A stretch of 64,000 bases of DNA from Bathymodiolus brooksi (lineage: Eukaryota > Mollusca > Bivalvia > Mytilida > Modiolidae): contig OY804579.1 in NCBI GenBank assembly GCA_963680875.1, forward strand, positions 57,177,718 through 57,241,717, in the 5' to 3' direction. Below the pieces are notes generated by a model that worked only from the letters and a program-made list of their open reading frames with translations, was not told where the DNA came from and made no database searches. Made by a program: the position numbers and the translations under genes. Shown here in pieces: positions 1 through 13,700 of this stretch; positions within the stretch are counted from its first letter, which is position 1, and each line of letters opens with the position of its first letter.

Positions 1-230
1 ATCCTTATGTAGGCATTAGATCTATACTGAAGCTGAAAAATATATCTAGCTTCTGCTACTCTACATTTTGTATTTCTAATGCAAATGCAAGATCTCATAA
101 AAGCATAATTGTAATGTCCTGTTAAAATATTATAAGTAGTACTTTTCCTAATTGATTGCATGTTTTTTTTATAAAGACCTTTGGTAGAACTGAGTAAAAT
201 GTTTTCTTTAAATAAGTGATTCCAAGTTAA

Positions 231-469
231 GGTGTCGTCATGGTCATGATCGTATGGTAGTGGGATTTACAACTACCTGTGCAATCAGTGTCTATCAGCA
301 CTAAAGTTGTGAGTTTGAATCCTGTTCATGGCGAGGTGTACTCGATACTACATTATGTGATAATGTTTGTCAGTGACTGTGGTTTTCTCCGGGTACTCTG
401 GTTTCCTCAATCACAATATAACTGAATTACTGTTGAAAGTGACATTAAACACCACAACCCTAACCCTAA
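231..469 (+). mobile_element. tRNA-headed SINE, family S1
   Basis: A SINE of about 240 bp with a tRNA-like head (gtatggtagtgggatttacaa, then a B-box-like gtgagtttgaatcc) and the shared 3' domain (ctgaattactgttgaaagtgacattaaacacc). It is flanked by the 9-bp direct repeat ccaagttaa (222-230 and 470-478), which marks retroposition. It lies downstream of the DOPA-dioxygenase-like exon, so probably in that gene's first intron. Its tail is followed by (ccctaa)-like repeats. Confidence 0.8.
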
Positions 470-803
470 CCAAGTTAAATATACATAACCAAGTGGTCTG
501 AATCTTCATTTGTTCTGTGTTATGGTAGATAACCACCATACATTAAAAATGTATGAATATATGAAAAAATGATATATATGAAGGACACAAAAACAGCATA
601 TAATATACACAAAGTTCAAGCAAAATAATTTAACTGTCAGACAAAATAAACTCCAATAAAATCAGGATTGAAATCAGATGTTTTCTCCTATTACATACAT
701 AACTGAATCGTACAGGGACAACACAAAAGGCATTAAATTATACAACATTGGGTATTTTCTTACAGCTGCATGTCTTAATGATACAATACATAATATAATA
801 TAC

Positions 804-1230
804 CTGGAATATCTGCGTTTGGAACTGCCAACTTCAGTGGTACAAAAACACCATGATCTAAACCTCTAGTTGTCGTCTCTTTACATTTTAAACCTTTAGA
901 TTCCAACAATGTTTTAACTTGCTTTGCTATATCTGCAGTTCCAGGTACATCCCACCTAAGTTTGTATGTTTCTGGTGGGAAGCCGCTATAATCGTAATAT
1001 AACTCTGGTTTGTTATTCACTTGAACTGTACATACTGTTTCTTCCCAGTGTGCACTAAGAACCAGAATTGCCTTTGGACATTTTATATCAACAGTTTTAA
1101 ACAAATTTCGTAAAAAATCAGCAGCATCTGAATCCTTGTCTACTCCTTTGAACCCTTTAATTACACTAGCATCAAGAAAAAAAGATGGACCAGGTCCATG
1201 AGTAAGAAATAAAACAGGTTGATTAGACAT
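804..1230 (-). CDS. 4,5-DOPA dioxygenase extradiol-like protein, first coding exon (partial)
   Basis: This exon encodes the N-terminal 142 residues of a LigB-superfamily extradiol ring-cleavage dioxygenase, resembling bacterial YgiD and metazoan DODA-like proteins. The family uses a divalent metal to cleave catechols such as L-DOPA. Visible motifs are LTHGPGPS with His11, LSAHWEE with His61, SGFPPETY around residue 82, and GLDHGVFVPL with His126. The start chosen is the MSNQPVLF methionine, which fits the family N-terminus; an in-frame ATG seven codons upstream (1249-1251) is possible. The exon ends in phase 1 at a good donor (CCAG|gtatat on the minus strand). The C-terminal half, with the remaining conserved His, is not found downstream in the window and presumably lies beyond the left edge. 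About 271 residues is usual for YgiD, so roughly half is present. The substrate in this animal is unknown; a role on DOPA or another catechol is inference. Confidence 0.85.
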
Positions 1231-1727
1231 TTTACAATAAAATGTCAACAAACAGCCAGGTTTCTAGCACGGACACGGACAGAGGAATTGTAAGGTCGTC
1301 ACCCAGTTACAGTATTGTCTATTGATATTGACAATCATTGACTGTATTCAAATGTTCTTTTTAACCTGTTTTACCCGTTTCCGAGGTCTGGTATATGGCA
1401 TTATATGGGCTATTCAGTCCTTGGACCCTTCTTATTCTTAATCTTTTCAATTTAATGTTTTAAGTTATCCTTCAATAATGTTATTGGTCTAATTCATTAT
1501 ATTAGTTCTGACCTTTTCAAGCTTAGGTAACAAGAAAATGATATATAGACCGAGATTACTTCCAGGCTTCTACTCTGGTTATTTATTTGATTTTTTTATA
1601 CTTTCACTTTCGATTTATATTAGTTGACCCTGACATTTCAACTGAATCACTTGTGCGTTTAATATGAGTGGAAACAACTGTTATGTTTAAAACATTTCAG
1701 TGATTAATTTATCAGAAGTTTGGCAAT
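1231..1727. promoter_or_regulatory. shared upstream region between head-to-head genes
   Basis: The two start codons, minus strand at 1230 and plus strand at 1728, are 497 bp apart with no repeat recognised between them. This is the size and layout of a bidirectional promoter. No clear TATA box or CpG-rich core is evident, and transcription starts cannot be placed from sequence. The role is inferred from gene geometry only. Confidence 0.4.
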
Positions 1728-4700
1728 ATGGCGACTTTCATAGACGTCAATCTTGTCAAATATATTTGTGGATGTGGCAAGAAGAAACCAGTCTGCAAAT
1801 TGTATTTATGCAGGCACTGTCAGAAGATAAGATGTGGCGACTGTGTTCTTCACGAGGTGATGGATATGCTCATTATCACTGTTTTGAGTATTAGTCATCG
1901 TTTGCAAATGTGACGTTACCGTTATGATATATGTGGTCACCCACCCTTCACCTAGTTATGTGTCTTTTAATAGTTTTATATTAGGCAAATTACGACCTGT
2001 AAATGTGTTGACTATCATTAAGCAACCCACTGAAACATGAAAAATCTGTTTGTTGTGCCAAGGACATTATAGCTGCGGAACCGTAGCCCTTGATGGTCCT
2101 TTTTCTGTTTTGTTCTTTTTTTGGCGGACCATAGGGCTACTGATTTCACCCTATCAAAAATTTGCAGAACTGAGACCAAGAATTCATCGCACCTTTCAAC
2201 AGTAATTTTCACAACAAAACGCTTTGTGAGAGCGGAGTCATGTGGATAACTCGTTTCGTTACATATTTTTCTATCGCTTTTCATATTTACTTACTTATTA
2301 TTATTCATTTCTAGCTCATTATAATAAAAAATGTTTCGATATTAACTGATTTCACATACTTAGTCCCGCCATCTTGTCTTTGTGGTATTCTAGCTTTGAG
2401 GTCACATGACTTTTGAGAGATGACTAACAGCAAAACACGTGTTCGGTTTGTTTACATGAAAAACTTGAAAATGTTGAATGAGAGTTCACCTCAGTTGGAA
2501 TAATCATAGAAGAAAATAACATTTCTGGTTAATATATGTAAAATATTTACCTCTAGGTTGAATAAATATTTTATTTCAGATAAAAAATTGCCGTGCAAAA
2601 CCTCCGGTAAAACGTAAACAAACCTAACACATGTTTTGCTGTTAGAGTCATCTCTCAAAGCGAGAATACCACAAAGACAAGATGGCGGGACTGAGTAGGT
2701 GAAATCGTTAATATCGAAACATTTTTTATTATAATGAGCTAGAAATTAATAATAATAAGTAAGTAAATATGAAAAGCAATAGATAAATATGTAATAAAAC
2801 GAGTTATCCACATAACTCCGCTCCCTCAAAGCGTTTTGTTGTAAAAATTACTGTTGAAAGGTGCGACAAATAGAAGAAAAAAAGGACCATTAAGGGCTAC
2901 GGTTCCGCAGCTATGGACAGTAATGCTAATCTCTTGATGGTAGGGAAAGAACAAAAATAACCCTGCTAGAGAGCCAAATCTCAACAAGATTATGTACAAA
3001 CCGCTACTGAAAAATCACAAAGGAGCAGGGCTCACCACACATAGTAAAAACAGGGCGACTTGACATAAGGGCGAAGTGAGGGAAATCTGGGAGACTTCCG
3101 AAAATCGATCCAAATTTTAACATTTCTTTCCCCACTACCGCATGTTCCCCTACCTTTCACAAAAATGAGCAATGATCTTAAAAGGATGCAATTAACGAGT
3201 TTGAAATAAAATATTGAATATCAAACCCTGTATGGGTCACATTTCAGGAACATGGGAGCTCCTTTTATGTGAATATTGAAGAAAAAGTATGATTATTGGT
3301 GAAAAAAATACGGACTTGAAAAGACTGACAGGGCGACTGAAACTTCGCTTTTTGACAGAAATTGAGTGACTTCATTGAAACCAAGGCGAAGAAGTCGCCC
3401 ACTTCGCCTGGTTTGGTGAGCCCTGAGGAGTATGTCATTACCCTTTCTCACTAAAAAGATAAGCCAGTTCCTATTTTTAGCGGTGAAAGATATTCTTTTC
3501 TCACCCCTTGGATAAAGTAGTCCGTTAGTTTAGGTGAAAAAGATTTTTCTATCATACCCTGGCTCCAGGGTAAGACAAGCTACACGCCGTTTTTCCCGCA
3601 AAATTGTTTTCCATTGTTGAATTAAATTGTCGATTTATAGTGTCTTGACAGTATTTTAAATGTATTTCACAATAAAAATACAATAAAATACAATATTGTA
3701 TTTATAAATATGTTATAAATGCTACTACAACAGCGATAAATGCCTGTACAAAAAATTATTTGACGTTGGTCAAAGGGAGGTAATTGTTTTTATTTATGTT
3801 AGTTACATAACAAGGGAGAGTACTCTATATATTTTCTCAACGTAAACAAATATTGAAAAAAGAGGCAAACATCGTAAAAGGTGCAAGAGTTTGTTATTGT
3901 AGAATCTATCACAAGTTTGTTAACTTTATTATTTTGAACCTCTTTAAAGTTGGGCATGCCTTAAAGTTGTAAAATGAAAATCTTGTTTTATTTTATTATG
4001 TGGCATTTTGGTCCTGTGGGTGTGATACGGTTCGCAAATTAATGCACCAAACTACACAACAAGTAAACAAACATTGACACGGTAGAAAGGGGTGAGAAAA
4101 AGAGTCAAACACCGTAAAAGGTGCAAGATAGTAAAATCTGTGACACCCTCGGGTAAGATTTAAATCGTATTGGACTCGGACAAGTCTCGTCCGATACGAT
4201 TTAAATCTTACCCTCGGGTGTCACAGATTTTACTATCTTGCACCTCTCCCGGTGTTAGACCCTATATGTCTTGTACCTCCCCATACAAAACAAGAAAAAA
4301 ATCATGCACTTTTTCCCGGAAAAAATGTATTCATACATGTACATGTATCTCTTCATCATGGTTCAAACTTTATTCTCATAAAACCATGATTCTACTACAT
4401 AAGTATTTTAAGATTAATCTATGTATACTATTCTGCTAGCTAGCGATTTAACGATTGTGCACCTTTCACAGCGTCTGGTTCTTTTTTCACCTCTCTACCT
4501 GTCAATGTTTGTTTACTTTGAGTAAATAATAGAGTGCTCTCCCTTCTTCGTAACTAATGTAAAGAAAGAAATTACCTCCCTTTGAAAAAATTCAAATATT
4601 TTTGTACAGGTATTTATCGCTGTTGTAGTAGCATTTATAATATATTTATAAAATACATTGTAATTTATTATGAAATACGTTTAAATACCGCCAAGACACA

Positions 4701-7700
4701 GATGTACATTTGTTTTTGTATATCGATAAATCAACTTCGGCAATGGAAAATAATTTAGCGGGAAAACGCTCAATGGAATGTAAACAAAACAAAGGTGTTT
4801 AGTGAGAAATAAAAATCAAACACCGGAAAAAGTACAAGATAGGGAAATCTCCGACACCCTTGGGTAAGATTTCAATCGTTTTCTAACTTGGCAAGCCTGT
4901 AAGAGAACGATTGAAATCTTACCCTCGGGTGTCGGAGATTTCCCAGGTACTCCCCCCGGAGTTAGATTCTATATTTATTGCTTCAACTCATTCTATATGT
5001 CTTGAATTTCTTGTTTTATCGCTTGCAGATATCTTTTAAATATACAATAATCATGTTTTCAATACTGTCAATGATTTATCCCTTTGAAGACCTAATACAC
5101 ACCCAACTATCGATCTGAATGTTTGCAAGTTCTCATTTGGACCTCTCAGGTCACAAAAACTCAAATAGAAGCTTCAGATAAAATAACATTTTTTTTATAT
5201 TGGAAAAAGGCTGGGAACATTATCATATGAAAACCACCAGCAGATAGAAATTCCATGTGACTTCTCTGACATTTCTAATTTAGCTCTCCTGACCTGAGAG
5301 GCTGTTCAAATGGGAATGCTTTTGATAATGAATTTGGTCTGTCTTTCAAACATATATATATCTTTTGATGCGGTTAACAAATTTGTTTTTGTGGGGCCTT
5401 TAATTTGCATATTGAGTTTTTGTTAATGTCTGTCTCAAACTTCACAACTGCCGATATTCTGTATTTACAAATACACATTTAATGATATGTTACGTTTCAT
5501 TGTAGGTGGATACACCATACTGCCCTAACTGTCTTGAGAATATGCCAGCCGCTGAAGCGAAGCTAAAAAGGAACAGGTAGAAAATTTATTATTTAGCAGT
5601 TCAACACACAAGATATTTGATATTTCAGTTAATTTTTAATTTGTTGTTATAATTTTCGATGTCACTATAATCAACTGAGAAAATTTATTAAAATTTCTTA
5701 AACAAAAACATGAACACTAATTTTAGTGAAAATAAGCAGAAAAAGAAATTATTATTTTGAAAGGTACAGTTGTATATTATAATATTTTTCAGCAAGGATT
5801 ATTTTTTTTTTTATTGTGTAATTTCATTTGTGTGATTTGGATGCAATAATAATACAAGATAACCCTATAGTCTACCATGGAACCTAATTTAACTTATAAC
5901 TATAGTGGGACACATGTTAAAAATCTTCTCAGAAGCAACTAACATGTTAAAGCTATGGTATGTGCATGAAGGTCATTGGAATTTCCTATATCTTTATGAT
6001 GATTAGAAATCCAAGATGATAACACCACGAAACATCACTTAGCATTGCAGTCTATGAGTAATACATATGTATATAACAATCCTCGCTATACCCACTGATT
6101 TCATTTTAACTCGAACTGTATATGATTGATTATTAGATTGTCATTTGTAAAATTTATGTTTGTGCTTTGATGGTGATTTGCTATCCAAGATGGCTACCAC
6201 CATGGAATCGATGCAAAATATCATGACTTAAGTTATCTAAGATGTCCACTACCATAGAATAAAGTTTAACCTACAAAACAACAGGAAGTATATATGTATA
6301 TATAAGATTCTTGGTAGTGTCTAAGCCAAAAATGTACATTGAATGATTTAAGTAATTGTGTGTTTTTGGTTTGTTTGTTTGTTTGATGGCGTTTAACGCC
6401 ACTTTCAACAATATTTCAGTTATATTGTGTTTAAACTTTTTGGTGATGATATCCATTGTGACTGCTAATGTGGAACATGGATTATGGAAAATTGTTTGAA
6501 AGTCTTCCACTGTCAGTATTGTTTAAATCCCAACTTTACATGAATGATTGGGTGGTCCTTAACCAAGTTTATTTTTCTAATGCATGATGGGAATCCAGTA
6601 TATACATTACTATAAACTGTTTAAATCTAAAATTGTTTCAATTTATTTTCCAGATGTAGTAATTGTTTTGACTGCCCAAACTGTGGCCATACATTGACAA
6701 CAAGAGCTACTAGTCATGCTGTGTCTAACACAGAGGATACCAACAAATCTACTCCTAAGAAGATGTATTATATGGCTTGTGGATTCTGTAGATGGACTAC
6801 ACGAGATGCAGGGATTTCTGATAAACCTGCTGGTAAACTATCTACTGTATTATATTTTATGTCATGTTTATATCCATGTACCAATGTTTGGTGAATCATA
6901 TGAATTGTTAATAAGAATCATTTTGTTTCTTAAGGAGTAATACCACTAAAGAATTCTCCATAGCATTCTATGTTAAATAAAATCTTTTTGAGCTTTAATA
7001 TAATTTGATGTAAGTGACACACATATCTCATGGAAGGGGTACCTAATTGTTAAAGGGAGATAATTTACTAAAATCTTAAATATAAATATAATTTTAAAAA
7101 AACACACACACAATCAAGATTAATTTATGGCTGAAATACAGTTACACCTTTCTTACAATTGACAATGGTTAAGCTGAGTGACAATTTTTCAAATGATCTT
7201 TGACTGAAGTTTTAAACAAGCTGAAAGTTTTCATGAAGTTTATCATGAATTTTGTTGTCATTTGATATTTTGGCACATTTGTACCATTTTAGATTAGAAG
7301 CTTACTTTGTGGAAGATTAAAAGAGAATATATAGGTCAAAATAATGATAAAAGATCACATACAAGATTCTATATTCTCTATTGAAAACAGAATTGGACGT
7401 TTGTAATGGAAGAAAAATCAATACTTGGAGGATCTGATTATGAATACTAAATTCAGATTATGTTTTATTTATTCATTGACAGCCATATAATATGTATTTG
7501 CTTGTAATTGTTTTGAACATAAAAAGAAATTCCAGTTAGCTAGATTTGTCTTAAACACGTTGATGAATTATTATCTACCAGTACTTTTATGAGATATGAT
7601 TACAGGTACTTGTAGCTAGTAAAATACATAATATCATTCTTCAAACTACATAGGGGGTCGTCGCGGCCATGATCGTATGGTAGTTGGATTTACAACTACC

Positions 7701-10700
7701 GGTGCAATCGGTACCTATCACCACTAAAATTGTGAGTTCGAACCCTGTTCATGGCAGTGTGTACTCGATACAACATTTTGTGATAAAGTTTGTCTGTGAC
7801 TTGCGATAGGACGGCAGGTTTTTCCGGGTACTTCGGTTTCCTCCGCCAATAAAACTGACCGTCACGATATAACTGAAATATTGTTGAAAGTGGCATTAAA
7901 TACCATTAACCCATAAACCCTCAAACTACATGATGTTAATTTTCTATATTTCAGCAAGTGGGAATTGGGAAGATAAAGAAAATCAACATCAGAAAACGGT
8001 AATAATTATTTACATAGACATAGAAAATTTAAGATATACTGCCAGCATGATTGAGATGGATGCTACGGAGAAAAGGAACAATCTAGAAATTTCAAAAGCA
8101 TTGAACAGTTTGGGATAAAGATTATATGGTCCAAAACAGCATTTAAACTGTGATTCTGTTTTAATGTATGTGTGTGTTTGTTTGTTTCTGTTTTTGATTT
8201 GAAACTGTCTAGAAATTGTCTCTCAGACAGGGAATTTATTGGATGAGGGACTATGTCCACTAATTCACTCTTGCTCCTCTTTCACACTCTCAGTGGTTGG
8301 TAAGTATGTTAGTGATCTACGGAATGTAAAATACATTTAATAGATAACACTGAACGGGATGCATACTTCCATTTACTGAGAAAATACATTTCTGGACCAA
8401 CATGATTTCAACTGTATGCAGGTCTTCTATCCGGCATAATTTCAAACACTGATGTAATATAAGTTGCATATAGCATATAGAATTCCTCTATGTACAGAAA
8501 AGCAGACATTTTATTTATGATTATGAGGGATTTATATTCACTATATGACTAGAATAAAATCTTAAACCAATTCAGTTATATTAATCTTTATACCTTACAA
8601 CATTTCATGTTTGGAAATTCTGTTTTAAAGAACAAACCCTTTATGCTCTGAAACACAGATTAGAAGGAGAAACTTTATTAGCTGTTTTTTTCTATCTTTT
8701 GAACAATATATAGAACTAGTGTAGAAATTGATAAAATTTGGAGAAAGCATCAACTCCATATGAACACATGATGTATCTATGGTATATTTGGTGAAAAAAA
8801 TTAAATACTGCCCCGCAATGTGGAAAATCATGAATAAATAAAATAGCTGCGGACCCGTAGCTCTTATGGTCCTTAGATATTTTTTTGATAGATGCTGAAC
8901 CATAAGGACCATAAGAGCTATGGTTCCGCAGCTATAAACAAATATGAAATTGCAATCACTTTACTCTGATTTGGACAAATGGGACATGATATTTCTGTTT
9001 TATGCGAAAAGAAAAACATCAGTATTGTTTTGTTTTAGATTTTATCTTTGTTGGAAACATACCAGCAGATAGCACAGAAAGAAAAGGCTGAAAAAGAGAG
9101 GAAGAAATATGTTCGACGAAGAAGTTATCTAACATATGCTGTAAGTCTTGATCTGTTCCCATTCCGTTTGAATGATTATTATAATAATTCTTTTCCAGCT
9201 CATTTAAGTCGTCTACTAAAAAAGCTTGGAGGAAATAAATGTTACCTCTGTGTCTGTGATTCATACCCTCCTTCAATCCTTCCTTCTATATTTGTCTGTC
9301 ACTCTTTAATTTTCCGACACTTTTCCCTGTAATATGTAGATATACTGACATGATTTAAAAAAATAAAAGTCATGTTATGAGATGTTACAGATCAAGCTTG
9401 AGTTTCATTTTTGTTGATTAATTTTTTAAGAAATTAGGGCCCTTGAAACAGTTTTCTGCAATTTCTATGTAATGAGTAGAGATATTTGTCCATTGTTTTG
9501 CCATTTAGAAGTTAACTGATCAAGTTTGAGTTGCCTTCCATAATGATGGATGCTTGATTTCAGATATAGCTACAACTGGTAGGGAACATATACTTTAACA
9601 ATACTCTAACAGAAGAAGAGTTTGAAGAAACCAAAGGAGTAATCATAATCCGTATATCGAAGAACAGACAACACAATGGCCAAAAGAAAAAGTACAAAAG
9701 GACAAACAACGATCTACAAAACATACATATAAAACTAAAGATTGAATAACACGAACCCCACTAAAAACCGGGGTGGAACTCGGATGCTCCTGAAGGGTAA
9801 GCAGTTCCTGCTCCACTAGTGACACCCGTCGTGTTAATCTAGTTACAAACCTGGTGATAAGTGCCTAGTCATGAACGAGGAAAGGACCGGGAAGTGTTTA
9901 TGACCAGTGGAACATATCAGTGGTCATTTGTGACACAGATATTCCATAACAGTCAACCAAGTCATGGTGGTGACCGTAAAACTTTTGAAGTAGTGACTTC
10001 AACTTAACTAAGAGGAACCCTTGGTTCAGTAGCTTCCTTGTTAGATGCAACCCACTATCAATGAAATCCTGGTAGGAACCACAAGCTCTAGAATATCGTA
10101 TCAACTGAGAGATATATACTCCATATGCAGGTGCTGCTGGAATGTTGCTACATATGAATGGAGAGTTCATGATGGGAATATTGAAATATCTCTTTTGTCG
10201 TAAAGTTTCATTCTTAACTGCCCCTCACTGTCAATTTTGAGGTGTAAGTCAAGGTATGAAGCAGACCTATGTGTGGTATCCTTTATTTCAAGCTCAATAG
10301 GATAGATGCGATCAACGAAATCACCAAACCTAGAATTATTTAGTGAAAGGACATCATCTATATAGTGGAACGTGAAATTAAAGGATCAGGCTAGCTTCTT
10401 TTCGTTTTTCTTGAAAAGCCCCTGTATGAAGTTTGTCTCATTTATACACCTTTTATTAGTCCAACTTCTGTCATTTAAAGCAGGTGGGATAGGTATTTAA
10501 TTCACATATAATTCTTTGTTTGAAATCTTAGGAAATCCAATATTTGTAGCAGCTACACCATTCGTGATGTTTAAATTTTTATTAATCAAAAACATTCAAA
10601 AATAATCAAACCGCATTGGTGGTGTAATGGTTAGCCTGCTCGCCTAAAGTGCGGTAGATTGTGAGTTCGAGCCCCGATCAGATCAATCCAAACACTATAA

Positions 10701-13700
10701 AATTGGTAATTGTTGCAACATTAAGGAGAAGGGGCAAATACTGGTTGGCGCGGAATCAGGAGTGAGCTAGAACTATAAAAATTCAACTAAGAGTGTTGGT
10801 CTAGTACACCGCGGACCACATCATCATCTCATTTAAAATTAACTTGTTCTCGCCATGATATAGCTGAACAAAATTGCTTAGTTGGCGTTAAACAACAATC
10901 ACTCACTCACTTATTCAAAAATAATCTTGGCTGTTCCAATTTGAATAGTACCCTCACCGGACCAAAGCAGTGTCAAGTATTACGAAGGAATGCTTTACTT
11001 CATTGGAATTTGATATAACTGTTGATGTATACAATGCATTTTAATATTGTATAATTGTATTACAGGCCAGTATGGATAAATATGGACTAACATCTGTAGT
11101 GGCAAAAAGGAAAGGACTTCTAGCCTCACCTGGTAATGCTGGGTATGTTATATTTATTTTCATTATTCATTATACAAAACAACAGTGAATTTGTAAATTG
11201 AATCCATTGTATAAAGTTTTACTGGTTGAGGAAACCAGAATACAAACATAATATACCTGAGAAAACTACAGAATTGACAAGCTTGAACACTTGAAATTTT
11301 ATTGAACACACAGTTTGCTACAAGTGATGTGTATAGATAGGTGTAAATCCAAATACCATATTGGTTAAGGTTATGGTGTTTAACTCCACTTTCAACAATA
11401 TTTCAGATATATCGTGGCGGTCAGTTTGATTGGTGAAAGAAACCGGAGTACCCGGAGAATACCACCGACCTGCTGCAAGTCACTGACAAACTTTATTACA
11501 AAACGTTGTATCGAGTACACCTCGCCTGAGCGGGATTTGAACTCACAAGGTTAGTGGTTATAGGCACTGATTGCATAGATAGTTATAACTATAAGATTCG
11601 ATCACGACCACGACGCCCCCAACTACCATATGATATGGTCATGACAACCCCTAGCTGCGGAACCGTAGCTCTTTAGGTCCCTGTTTGGGTTTTTTTATAC
11701 CCCCGCTCCACCGGAGGGGGGGTATACTGTTTTACCTCTGTCCTTCCGTCCGTCCCAAGATATTTTTCCTCGCATTTTCCTCGGCAACTATTGATGGCAG
11801 AAATCTGATATTTGGTCACAAGCTTCATATAGGTATGCCATATTGTGGGAAGCGTTTTTGGACCCGTCAGATTCCTACTTCCTGTTTGCCGACTTAGTTG
11901 GTTTTTATACACATTGAACATATATGCGGGGGTATCATAAGTGAGCATTAGCTCACAGTTCATCTTGTTATCAGAAAACTGGCCAGGGACCATAAGGGCT
12001 ATGGTTCAGCAGCTAGACAACCCCTCACAGCAGTGTGATATGTCATAGATGTGTTGATGTAAAAAGAATGACACTCCTGTCACAAATATCGATCTATTTT
12101 GGTGTTTTCTCTTTTATTTAAGAATAAATTGATGAAATGCCAAAATCCTAAATAAAATATTTATTGGCAATACCATATAATTTTACAGCTTTGGTTTTAT
12201 ATGTGCTTTAAGCTTATTGTCTATTTATCATCTTGCTAAATGTATTTTTATATGTACTTTGTATTTATTTTAAGCATGCATGAACTCAACTTAATTTTTA
12301 AATAGCTAGTGCTTTGGTTTTATATGTGCTTATTGTTTTATTATCATCTAGCTAAATTATTTTATATGTAATGTGTTTGTCTATGTGAGTATATATGTCA
12401 ACATGTAATTGTCGGTAAAAAGCTTGTTAGAGCTTATGTTATTGTTTATATATGCCCGACTTAGAGTAAAACTTTTTGTAGATGAATATAGTGAGCCATT
12501 TCATGCATGTTATATTTCAGATCTAAGGAAGAAGAGGCTGTGATTTCACCAATTAAGCCTTCAGCAACAGTGACATCATTTGAAGCATTACCAGATGAGA
12601 TATTTACACAGGAGCTACATTTAGAAAACAGTAAGATTTTGCTGAAAAAAATATAATTGCATTTTGATTGAAAATTTATGAAAAATCTGTAAATAGTAGG
12701 AAAATCAAAGGTATTTCAGTAAACTCTTTAAAGGGAGATAATAAGCATCATTCTCCACCCTGACCAACGGTAATCATTGTTTAAGAAATAAATCATGGAA
12801 TCCAGAATATGTTGGGAGTTTTAACATGGGTTGTTGGATATTAGTGTTTTATCCCGAGCCACTAATATCTGCCAACCCATGTTAAAACACAAAACGCATT
12901 CTGGCTTCCATGATTTATTTCGATTCTGATATGTCTAAGAGTACAAATACGGTAGTATACTTTGTTTGGAAGACGGTAATTTATATTTATGTTTGTGGAA
13001 AATGTCGCACACAATTTATGCTGCCAATGGAAAAGTCAAGTCACATTCACCGGTGCATGTGCGAATGAGATTATACCATCGATAAATCACTTGTTTGTCT
13101 ACAAAGCGAAAGAAGGATGCCATGTTAGAATTAGTCTTAATCATTTAGTAATAAAAAGTATTGTAAAATACACTTTTTGTAATTTATTTATTTTTAAAGA
13201 AAAGCAGAGACAGATACAAATATAAAACATATGACATGCATATACAATTTTAAATTACACTTGACAAAAATGCTACAGATTTAGATACTCAACCCCTTTC
13301 AAGATTATCAGATCTTGCCTGTAAATCTATTTTTCTTTTAGTATCCATTTGCCTACTGTTAAAATTTTAATAATTTTTTTTAACTAGCAATACTTCTCAG
13401 ACCTTGGAATGTATTGTTAATACTTCTTTACATTAATCATTTAGATTTGAGTTATCTCTCTTTGTCTGATTTTCTCTTTATTAAATTAGTACTCCGTGTA
13501 TTTTGCAGTGGCTGGTATAAGTCAAAGACATGCTCCTCCAGAGTTCCAACCATGTGAGATGACCTCACTTCATCCTCTACATAAACATTTGTTAATAAGG
13601 AGGTCACTAAGGTGTAAGGTAAGTCTGAAGGTTATAGAAATTCCTTACTTTTAACCATTTCAGATGACCTCTCTGCATAAACACTTGTTAATTATGTCAC

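Noticed and set aside
10608..10690. Possible tRNA gene (A-box and B-box)
   Set aside because: The boxes belong to the head of a SINE with target repeats; the cloverleaf is not complete and a SINE 3' domain follows. The same applies to 18481, 18612 and 35946.
11673..11993. 106-codon minus-strand frame
   Set aside because: It lies entirely within the nested MITE at 11652-12015 and reflects the element's sequence, not a protein.
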